64,000 nt of DNA, from the NCBI GenBank assembly GCA_028015205.1, contig CM051514.1, forward strand, positions 33,310,150 to 33,374,149. The letters are read 5' to 3'. This document shows, in pieces, positions 33,080 through 42,348 of this stretch; positions within the stretch are counted from its first letter, which is position 1, and each line of letters opens with the position of its first letter. The translations under genes were made by a program, and so were the position numbers. The DNA is from Mytilisepta virgata. Taxonomy: Eukaryota > Mollusca > Bivalvia > Mytilida > Mytilidae. Under the pieces are notes generated by a model, which saw nothing but the letters and a program-made list of their open reading frames with translations, searched no databases and was not told where the DNA came from.

Positions 33080-33482
33080 AAATTCAGTAGTGATCAATAC
33101 ATTTTTAGATCAGTAAGGTATTTTAAATCCTTGAATACTTATAAATTGGTATCTATCAATCGTCCTTTATCTTACACCAGGGCAAGAGAGTTAATTTTAG
33201 AAACTTTAACGTTATCAGATATTGGTCTTAACAGTAAAGAATTTTGTTTGCATAGTTTACATAGTGGCGGTGCTACTGCAGTTGCCAATAACCATGTACC
33301 TGATCGGTTGATTAAGGAACATGGCCGTTGGAGGTCGGACGTAGCTAAGGATGGTTACATCAAAGATAATATTAAAAGTCAACTTACGGTTTCATTTAAG
33401 CTTGGAATTTGATATTTACATATATTTTTTGGTCTTTGTTATGTTTTTACTTGTTCAATTATTACAACCCCTTTGGCTCGAG

Positions 33483-33580
33483 GTTATAGCGAGTAGCACA
33501 CCTAAACTATTGTTGTTTTACTTTTATTCATAGAATAGATTTATTTTATATTCGGACGAACGCAGTGAGGGAAAATATAA
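33483..33580 (+). repeat. Ngaro-like split direct repeat, copy B1
   Basis: 98 bp, from GTTATAGCGAGTAGCACACC to GAGGGAAAATATAA. It is nearly identical to B2 (33860-33957) and directly joined to A2. Confidence 0.92.
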
Positions 33581-33709
33581 TAAAATTCATTTCGTTGTGT
33601 AGCTTATGAATATTCACATATCATGTGATTTTCCTTACATTTAAAACGCGTGGGTTCTGTTTTTGAATTTATCGACTCTCGCTATAGCCTTGGTAGTACA
33701 CGTATATTT
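33581..33709 (+). repeat. Ngaro-like split direct repeat, copy A2
   Basis: Matches A1 at 26083-26226 throughout apart from a short gap and scattered changes (for example AAAACGCGTGGG against AAAACCCGTGCG). Confidence 0.92.
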
Positions 33710-33859
33710 ACGGATTTGGGTTGTGTAGTTATTTTAATAACGATTTGCATTTTTTTAACGTCGTTATATAATATTTAAATGTGTGGGACAATATTTATGT
33801 TTTGATGTTCATTATTCATTTTGATTAACATGTTTATCATATAAACAGTTTGAATAAAT

Positions 33860-33957
33860 GTTATAGCGAGTAGCACACCTAAACTATTGTTGTTTTACTT
33901 TTATTCATAGAATAGAATTATTTTATATTCGGATGAACGCAGTGAAGGAAAATATAA
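33860..33957 (+). repeat. Ngaro-like split direct repeat, copy B2 (right terminus)
   Basis: 98 bp and the same length as B1, ending GAAGGAAAATATAA. The next base resumes the interrupted family-E copy. Confidence 0.92.
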
Positions 33958-34398
33958 CCTATGGGAAATTCACTCAAAAATCTTCTCTTCTGAAACTACC
34001 GAGCCAATTGGAACTTAAATTGGCAGTATTGGTCCTTAGATGGTCCTCTTTCAGAATTGTGTCTGATCACCCAGATTGTCAACCAAGGTGGCCGCCAGAG
34101 CCGAACTTAGTTTAATATAGGACCCTATGGGAAAATTCATTTAAAAATCTTCTTGTCTGACACCACTTAGCCAGTTGGAACAAGACTTCCAGTAATGGTC
34201 CTTAGATGGTTCTCATTTAGAAATATGTCCATTGACCTGGACTGTTAACCAAGATGGCTGCCACAGCCGAACTTAGTTTAACATAGAACCATATAGAAAA
34301 CCCAGCAAAATTGACTACAACACTTAAATTTTTAGTCCTGCTTAGGTTGAAAAGTTAAATCCAGGTGAGCGATACAGACACTCGAGAGCCTCTAGTTT
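33958..34398 (+). mobile_element. Family-E repeat copy E2, right part
   Basis: Continues E2 from CCTATGGGAAATTCACTC in the correct module phase. Ends CCAGGTGAGCGATACAGACA-CTCGAGAGCCTCTAGTTT. Confidence 0.85.
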
Positions 34399-34619
34399 AA
34401 TAATTCAGCCAGTGCTATGAATGGCAAAACAAATGACCAAAGAAATTATACTCAGAGGTGACAATAACTTTAGTAATGAATTGGACAGGTGAGATAGTAG
34501 TCATAATGTTAAATGAAGTGTGACTGATTAGGATATCATACATTGATAATGTTAATACATGTAGTGAACTGTTTTTATGATGACATGTTCTACTAATTAA
34601 GTGTAAATTTACCAAAGTT

Positions 34620-34803
34620 GGAATATCAATTTTGGATATTGAATGGTTAGCCTAAGTCTTGTGACATTAATAGTTACTAATATGCATGGTTGCTAGATAC
34701 ATTTCCAAAAAAATGAAGATCTCAGAATCTTTCAGGAAATTTACCAAAATTTGAGTTTTTTTTTTTTTTTTTTTGGAAATCTAAATATTCCATCTCATTT
34801 TTT
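34620..34803 (-). repeat. Module of a second tandem repeat (W), split off by E4
   Basis: ATGCATGGTTGCTAGATACA-TTTCCAAAAAAATGAAG, then AGAATCTTTCAGGAAATTTA-CCAAAA. The same unit occurs four to five more times right of E4 (36490-37180), so E4 seems to have inserted into the array. Confidence 0.65.
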
Positions 34804-36475
34804 AGCTCACCTGGCCAAAGTTCAAGTGAGCTATTGCCACCACTTGGCGTCCGTCGTCGTCGTTAACAATTATACAAAACTCTTCTCCTCTGAAACTACT
34901 TGACTAATTAAAACCAAACTTGGTATGAATGTTCCTTCGGATACCCTGCATAGAACTGATGTGGGTATTTTTGATTCGTCGAAAAACATGGCCGCTGTTA
35001 CTAAAAATAGAACATAGGGGTCAAACAACAGTTTTTTTGCAAATATCTCAAAAATCATTAGAGTACGCCAAATTGTGTCAGGTTGAAAGTGTTCAGCATG
35101 ATGAGAGCTACCTGTGTGCTGATTTTCGTGAAAATCTGTCAACTGATGTTAGAGTTATTGCCCTTTTTTGACATTTTTGGCTTTTTTTATGTTATTATTT
35201 CAAAAATCTTCTTCTCTGAAACTACTATTCAAAATCAAATGAAACTTGGTAAGATTGTTCCTTAGGGTATCCTGCAAAAAGTTAATGCTTGGATTTTTAA
35301 TTGGTTGAAAAACATGTCCGCCCTTACTAAAAATAGGACATAGGGGTAAAAATGCTGTATTTTGCTATTTTGTCCTGAATTATAGAAAGAAAATGAAGAT
35401 GAAAGCTACTTTCAAGGTAAACATGGCATCCCGAGTTGAATGGTGATGATGAAAGTTTGTTTTGGACGGCCATTTTTAAAATGGCTGCCATTTTCCCGCC
35501 ATTTTTTTACACTTGCTCAGATTTCAACAATATTTGGTTTTTAAAGTAAACATGGTATCCTTAGTGAATGGTGATGATGAGATTTTTTGTATGGAGCATC
35601 TATGGAAGGTCCTTTAGGAAATTTGCATAAATCTTCCCGGTCCGTGAAACAAAATGGCCGTCATGAGCATTTACATGTTCTGATTGGTCGAAATTTAAAA
35701 GTTCTTCTCCTCTGAAACCGTAAAGCCAAATGAACTGATTTTTGGTATGGATGATCTATGGAAGGTCCTTTACAAAGTTTGCATAACTCATCATGGTCCG
35801 TGAAACAAAATGGCCGCCATGAGCATTTACATGTTCTGACTGGTTGAAATGTAAAACTTCTCTTTACAAACCGTTAAGCCAAATGAACCGATTTTTGAAA
35901 CAGAACATCTACGGAAGGCCCTTTACAAAATTTGCATAAATCAGCTTGGTCCGTGAGACAAAATGGCTGCCATGAGCATTTACATGTTCTGATTGGTCAA
36001 AATTTTAAACTTCTCCTCTGAAACCTTAAAGCCAAATGAACTGATTTTTGGTATGGAGCATCTATGGAAGGTCCTTTAGAAAGTTTGCATAAATCTTCCT
36101 GGTCCGTGAAACAAAATGGCCGTCATGAGCATTTACATGTTCTGATTGGTCGAAATTTAAAAGTTCTTATCCTTTGAAACCGTAAAGCCAAATGAACTGA
36201 TTTTTGGTATGGAGCATCTATGGAAGGTCCTTTACAAACTTTGCATAAATCTTTCTAGTCCGTGAAACAAAATTGCCACTAGAAACCTTTATATGTTCTG
36301 ATCGGTCAAAATTTTAAACTTCTCCTCTGAAACCGTTTGGCCAATGAACTTATACTTGGTATGAAGCATTTATAGAAGATCATTTACAAAGTTTCCAGAA
36401 ATCAATCTAGTCTGTCAAATCAAAAGTTTGTGACTGCCAGGTGAGCGATACAGGCTCAGCCCACTGAGCCTCTTG
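34804..36475 (+). mobile_element. Family-E repeat copy E4
   Basis: Left end TTTTTAGCTCACCTGGCC, CACTTGGCGTCCGTCGTCGT; right end GCCAGGTGAGCGATACAGGC-TCAGCCCACTGAGCCTCTTG. The first half is closely similar to E3. The second half is four to five tandem modules of about 155 bp with TGGAAGGTCCTTTA, GTCCGTGAAACAAAATGGCC and GAGCATTTACATGTTCTGAT. Confidence 0.88.
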
Positions 36476-37720
36476 TTAAATTTAACCATTCCATATACAG
36501 CTGTTGCTTTTTTTGTAAACATATATATATGGTTGCTAGGTACTTTCCAAAATAATCAGATCTTAGAGTCTTTCGGGAAATTAACCAAATCTGGAATTCC
36601 ATTTTAGAAATTGAATAGTAACTTTAACTCTAATTATACTAATGGCTTTTAATATGCATGGTTGCTAGATACATTTCCAAAAAAAGAAGGTCTTAAAGTC
36701 TTTCATGAAATTTATCAAAGTAGGAATTTCATTTTTGCAAATTTAATGGTAACCTTAACTCTTGTGACATTAAAAGTTATTAATATATATGGTTGCTAGA
36801 TACATTTACAAAAAATGAAGGTCTTAAAGTCTTTCAGGAAATTTACCAAAGTTGGAATTATTTTTTTTGAAATCCAAATATTCCATTTAAATTTGGAAAT
36901 TTAATCATTCCCTATACAGCTGTTGCTTTTTTGTAAACAAATATGTATGGTTGGTAGGTACTTTTCAAAAAAAAATTCAGATCTTAGAGTCTTTCAGGAA
37001 ATTAACCAAAATTGGAATTCCATTTTTGGAAATTGAATGGTAACCTTAAGTCTAATGATATTAAAGGTTTTTTAATATGCAGGTTGCTAGATACATTTCC
37101 AAAAATGAAGGTCTTAGAGTCTTTCAGGAAATTTATCAAAGTTGGAATTATTTTTTTTTAAATCAAAATATTCCATTTAACAGCTGTTATTCTGTTAGTG
37201 TCTGATAGTATGGTTAATTGGGAATTTTCAAAAATTAATAAGTCTGAGACTCTACCAGAAAAATTTTTCTGCCCCAAGGGCAAATTTCAAAATTCCCGGC
37301 GAAACCTTTTGCACAGACAATTTTTAAAGTGCTACTAATGCACCAATTTTTATGTTTCTACCGCTTAGGGTGTAAGAGGAGTTCTGTGGCAATGAATTTT
37401 GGGAATTTTTTAAATCTCTTGTTGCTATGCCCCAGGGGTTTCAGAAAAATTCTCATGCCACTTTTGAATTTGCCATATGTAATACTAGTCATGGTTTCAG
37501 TTTCAGCATAAAAGTCCAAATAGTTCAGAAGATTTCACTATTTTTTTTTGCTCATAATGATGCACTAAGGGCATATTCCAAAATTCCGAAACCTTCGGCA
37601 CAATCTACAGCAACAATGCTAACAATGATCAAACTTTCAGTTTTCTATCTCTTATGGTTCCTGAGATAATCCTGGGCATTACGTACACACGTACGTACGT
37701 ACGGCGAACAGCAAAACATT
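36476..37720 (-). repeat. Tandem repeat W and adjoining repeat ending in (CGTA)n
   Basis: 36490-37180 holds units of 130-160 bp around GGTTGCTAGATACATTTCC and TCTTTCAGGAAATT. 37250-37720 has phrases such as ATTCCAAAATTCCGAAACC and CCTGAGATAATCCTGGGCAT-TACGTACACACGTACGTACG. Read on the minus strand, the (CGTA)n stretch would be the head, by analogy with the GTCCGTC heads of the other families. No gene. Confidence 0.6.
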
Positions 37721-38826
37721 ATTATTATATAATAAGTTATTTCAGGCTGATAAATGTGCTTCGGGGCAGTTTCATTATAGAAAAGAACCGTACCATATCA
37801 TGTATTTAATCGTTTCCGTCTGTTGAATCTTACTTTATACCATGCATATTTAATCGTTTCTCTCTTTTGAATCTTAAATGGACTGGAAATTTCTCCCTTA
37901 AGCAGAAGTTGAAACGGTAAGCAGAATTACTTTAAAAAAATAATCAGATTGACGAAAAAAAAAAATTACAGAGAAATAGCCAAGCCTATGAAAATATTAA
38001 TTTACGCTGAAATCATTTTTTGTTTGATTGCAAAAGTGTGTTATCCTCCCAACTGCAATCAATTTTTGTTTGATTGCAAACTTGTGGTATTTTCCCATCT
38101 ATGACGACGAGATTTTTAAGATCGTATTTAGCACAATAAAGTCAATGAAAGTATGGCTCATTGTGAAGATAACATGGCAGTCACTGACCAACAATTATGG
38201 TTATAAACAAGAGGCCGATGGCCACGTGGCTCTCCGGTATAGATTATGAATGATTAAATTCTTTTATTATTTATTTATGACATTACTTGAATTTTATGTT
38301 TTAAGTGCATTAAAATTAACCACTCATATAATACAATACATTATCAGTCACGTCGGTGCAACTATCACTATTGTGCTAAAAATAGTGTTAAATTCTTTTT
38401 CACGTCATCACATAGGTTAAAATAAAATGAAACAGTATTATACCAGAGACATATATTATATGTCTCTGATTATACCTAGTTCAAACATTCATAAAATTAT
38501 TTTATAATTTATTACTTGAAGTTTATGTATTTGTCATTCGCGTAGATCTATATGATCAGGCTAAACATAATACACTAACCTCATTCCCCGGACCTCATTG
38601 ACGTATATGTTTTAATACACAGAACGATGATAAATGAATGCTGTGGCAATATTCCCCATAAGGTGCTGATCAAGTAAAGCTTGGCTATAACGTCTTTTAA
38701 GATGACAAAATAAAAATCTATTAAACAAGGTTTCTGTGGTGCATTGATTTTTAATATAAGAAATCATTCTTTCATTTAAAAATGCCAAACGAATGACCTC
38801 TATGGCACGCCGTTGTTATATTTATT
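37721..38826. other. AT-rich stretch without recognised gene
   Basis: Contains a short perfect palindrome AGAGACATATATTATATGTC-TCT at 38448-38470 and nothing else I can support. Confidence 0.4.
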
Positions 38827-39090
38827 AAATTTCGAGATATCTTATTTAGTTAAATAAGATATCTTATAAACTAATTGAGATATCTTAATAATAAAATGAG
38901 ATATCTTATATATTAAATAAGATATCTGATTTATTAAATAAGATATCTTATATATTAAATAAGATATCTTATTAAAATGTTATTAAAGATATCTTATTAA
39001 AATGTTTATAAAGATATCTTATTTAAAATATAAGATATCTCTATTAATTTATAAGATAGCTTATTAACTCTTATAAACTAAATGAGATAT
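38827..39090. repeat. Palindromic AT array of AAGATATCTTA units
   Basis: At least a dozen copies of the self-complementary word AAGATATCTTA or GAGATATCTTA separated by TATTAAAT-type spacers, about 20 bp apart. Each unit is a palindrome, so the array can fold in many ways. Confidence 0.85.
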
Positions 39091-39226
39091 CTTAAGTTAT
39101 TAACTAACAAAAACACAAATCCTGCTCATATATCCCGGATTGTATATATCATATAATTAACCAAATCCTACAATTTTACTGCAGTACGGTCAATTCAGTT
39201 ATCTGGAGGAAACCATTACTTTATTA

Positions 39227-42200
39227 TCCCCGCACGTTCGAAGAAAGTTCGGGGATATAGTGATCGTCTCCGTCCGTCCGTCACACTTTCTTGTGACATC
39301 AACTCCTCCTTCACTTTTGGGTTTAGTAATTTAATTTCTATATAGAAAGGTTGCATACCACCTGTAGATGCGAAAATATAAGGTTTTACAATTTTGATTT
39401 TCTAAACAACGATCGCAATTGGGTTGCACTTCGAAAATTTGGAATCAAGCTTGTGACATAAACCCGTCTTTCCTTTTTTATTTTATGCATTTTATATCTA
39501 TACAGTATTGTCATGCACCATATGCAGATGCGCAATAAGGTTTTAGAATTTTTATTTTCTAAAATTGGGGCCCACAGGGGCCGAATTTCGTAAAACTGTA
39601 ATTTTAAGCTTGTGACTTTAACTCCTCTTTCATTTTACAATTTATGCATTTTATTTTTATACGGTATTGTCATGCACCATATGCAGATGCGCAATAAGGT
39701 TTAGGAATTTTGATTTGTTAAAATTGGGGCCCACAGAGGTCGAATTTCGAAAAACTGTCAATTTAAGCTTGTGACCTAAACTCTTCTTTAATTTTACAAT
39801 TTATGCATTTTATTTCTATACGGTATTGTCACACGCTATATGCAGATGCAGATAAGCATTAAGGTTCTAGAATTTTGATAATCTAAAATTGGGACCCAAA
39901 GCGGTCTAATTTTAAAAAACTATCAATTTAAATTTGTGACATAAATTGTCTTTAATTTTTCAATTAATACACTTTATTTCTATACAGTATTGTCAAACAC
40001 CATATTATGCAGATGTGCAATAAGGTTTTAGAATTTAAATTCTCTAAAATTGGGGCCACAGGGATCAACATTTTCAATTTTCAATTTAAGCTTGTGACCT
40101 TAACTTCTCTTTCATGCACTTTGCAATTTATTCATTTTGCTTATTTATAGTATTGTCCGACACTATATTTAGTTTGTAGAATATCGATTTTTAAACCGGG
40201 GGCTCACTGAGGTCAAATTTTAAAAATTGTCAGTTTAAATCTTGTGAACTAAGGTTTTTTAATTTTTCATTAGGTCTATTGATTTAATTTCTTTATAGAA
40301 TGACTGCATACTACTTTCGGATGGGAATAAGGTTTTTAGCTCACCTGGCCAAAGGCCATGTGAGCTATTGCCATCACTTGGCGTCCGTCGTCGTCGTCGT
40401 CCGTCGTCGTTAACAATTATACAAAACTCTTCTTCTCTGAAACTACTTGACTAATTAGAACCAAACTTGGTATGAATGTTCCTTGGGGTACCCTGCATAG
40501 AACTGATGTGGGTATTTTTGATTCGTCGAAAAACATGGCCGCTGTTACTAAAAATAGAACATAGGGGTAAATTGCTGTTTTTTGCTAATAACTCAAAAAC
40601 CGTTACAGATATCGGAAATCTGACTGGGTAAAATTGATCAGCATGACAAGATCTACCTACCCTGAAATTTTGAAGGAAATTCTAAAACCAATTTAGGAGT
40701 TATTGCCCTTTTTCGTCAAATTTTCAAAATTTTAACATTTTTCGTCATTTATCTCCAAAACTATTTGAGATAGAAGTGAAATGTAAATTTGAAAAATGTT
40801 TGCCATGTTGAGATCTACCTACCCTGAAATTTTAAAGGAAATCCCAAAACCCATTTAGGAGTTGCCCTTTTTTGGTCAAATTTTCAAAATTTTTTTATTC
40901 AAAAATCTTCTCCTCTGAAACCGGTGAGCCGATTGGTTTGAAACTTAATAGGAATGATCTATGACATGTCATCTACAAAGATCCTCAATTTATTTTTATC
41001 TGACATAAAACATGGCTGTCGTAGCTAAAAATAGAATATAGGGGTGCATGTGTTGTTTTTGGCTTATAACTTAAAAACCGTTACAGATATCAAAAATCTG
41101 ACATGGGGTAAAATTGATCAGCATGACAAGATCTACCTAACCCGAAATTTTGAGGAAATTCTAAAACCCATTTAGGAGTTATTGCCCTTTTTTCGTCAAA
41201 TTTTCAAAATTTAACATTTTTCGTCATTTATCTCCAAAACTATTTGAGATAGAAGTGAAATGTAAATTTGAAAAATGTTTGCCATGTTGAGATCTACCTA
41301 CCCTGAAATTTTAAAGGAAATCCCAAAACCCATTTAGGAGTTGCCCTTTTTTTGTCAAATTTTTAAAATTTTTTTATTCAAAAATCTTCTCCTCTGAAAC
41401 CGCTGAGCCGATTGGTTTGAAACTTAATAGGAATGATCTATGACATGTCATCTACAAAAGATCCTCAATTTATTTTTATCTGACATAAAACATGGCTGTC
41501 GTAGCTAAAAATAGAATATAGGGGTGCATGTGTTGTTTTTGGCTTATAACTTAAAAACCGTTACAGATATCAAAAATCTGACATGGGGTAAAATTGATCA
41601 GCATGACAAGATCTACCTTACCCGAAATTTTGAGGAAATCCTAAAACCCATTTAGGAGTTATTGCCCTTTTTTCGTCAAATTTTCAAAATTTAACATTTT
41701 TCGTCATTTATCTCCAAAACTATTTGAGATAGAAGTGAAATGTAAATTTGAAAAATGTTTGCCATGTTGAGATCTACATACCCTGAAATTTTAAAGGAAA
41801 TCCCAAAACCCATTTAGGAGTTATTGCCCTTTTTTGTCAAATTTTCAAAATTTTAACATTTTTGCATTTATCTCCAAAACTATTTGATATAAAAGTGAAA
41901 TGTTTGCCATGTTGAGATCTACCTACCCTGAAATTTTGAAGGGAATCCCAAATTCTATTTAGGAGTTATTGGTTTGTGTAATTTGAGGTCGGGTTCTATT
42001 ACATTTATTTAAGGTTCACCCTTATTCCTGGTCAATTTTGTCAATTTCCTGCTAGGACTACCACCATCAGGGAACATATTTTAACATTAAACCTTATGAA
42101 AAATAAATCTTCAACAAATTTTCCCTGAACAATTGAACCAATTGCAACAAACTTGGTCAAATAGTTGATTAATTGTCCAATGAAAACAAGACTCCAGGTG

Positions 42201-42312
42201 AGCGATACAGGCTCTAGTGAGCCTCTTGCTTATTTTTGACTATAGGTCAGTGGCCCAGCTACTTACAGGGGGTGTGGGGATCACTGTCGATTCCGACAGT
42301 ACAGATTTCTAG
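39227..42312 (+). mobile_element. Hairpin-headed modular repeat F3, interrupted by E5
   Basis: Starts TCCCCGCACGTTCGAAGAAA-GTTCGGGGA, then CCGTCCGTCCGTCACACTTT. Five or six modules of about 180 bp follow (TATTGTCATGCACCATATGC-AGATGCGCAATAAGG; GGGGCCCACAGGGGTCGAAT; TTAAGCTTGTGAC). E5 sits at 40338-42230. The end is the hairpin CTGTCG ATTC CGACAG and TACAGATTTCTAG at 42312. This end lies 28 bases before the acceptor of the methyltransferase start exon. Confidence 0.75.
40338..42230 (+). mobile_element. Family-E repeat copy E5, nested in F3, with long internal tandem duplication
   Basis: Left end TTTTTAGCTCACCTGGCCAA, right end CTCCAGGTGAGCGATACAGG-CTCTAGTGAGCCTCTTG. The interior repeats a block of about 483 bp: ACATGGCTGTCGTAGCTAAA occurs near 41010 and 41493, and GCCATGTTGAGATCTACCTA near 40801, 41281 and 41761. 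The copies are nearly identical, so the duplication is recent. Confidence 0.88.
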
Positions 42313-42348
42313 TTGAACTTATTTCTGTCTGTTTGTACAGAAGTGATC

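Larger units (their letters stand above)
30790..33412 (+). pseudogene. Ngaro-like tyrosine recombinase, interrupted by two insertions and a frameshift
   Basis: N-terminal core-binding part at 30811-31220 (NHIRKIVRSSKALSTNRKYD, EWCAQNSINYSPASVASVAV). A frameshift near 31225 is followed by the first catalytic box AFAGFLRYNELSNFR (Arg present). The frame is cut at GCTTTT (31469-31474) by a TIR element and resumes at 32232. It is cut again at AAATTCAG (32263-32270) by a hAT-like MITE and resumes at 33080 with SSDQYIFRSVRYFKS. The second box reads HSLHSGG where HxxR is expected, so the catalytic Arg is replaced by His. EHGRWRSD and the nucleophile Tyr in AKDGYIKD follow, with stop at 33412. Removing the two insertions with one copy of each target repeat keeps the frame. 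Confidence 0.88.
26083..33957 (+). mobile_element. Ngaro/DIRS-type tyrosine-recombinase retrotransposon (7.9 kb incl. nested insertions)
   Basis: Boundaries come from the interrupted family-E copy: GGGAC at 26078-26082 plus CCTATGGG from 33958 rebuilds the family consensus with no base lost or duplicated. Termini are split direct repeats in the order A1 (26083-26226), body, B1 (33483-33580), A2 (33581-33709), spacer, B2 (33860-33957). That is the Ngaro/PAT-type arrangement, unlike LTRs and unlike the inverted ends of DIRS1. The body encodes a gag-like ORF, an RT/RNase H with YLDD, and a tyrosine recombinase, all broken by stops, frameshifts and at least five insertions. Absence of a target duplication fits recombinase-mediated integration. 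Confidence 0.9.

Noticed and set aside
26083..33957. Retrovirus-like provirus with LTRs
   Set aside because: Terminal repeats are split (A1 / B1A2 / B2), the enzyme is a tyrosine recombinase rather than a DDE integrase, and no protease or envelope was seen.
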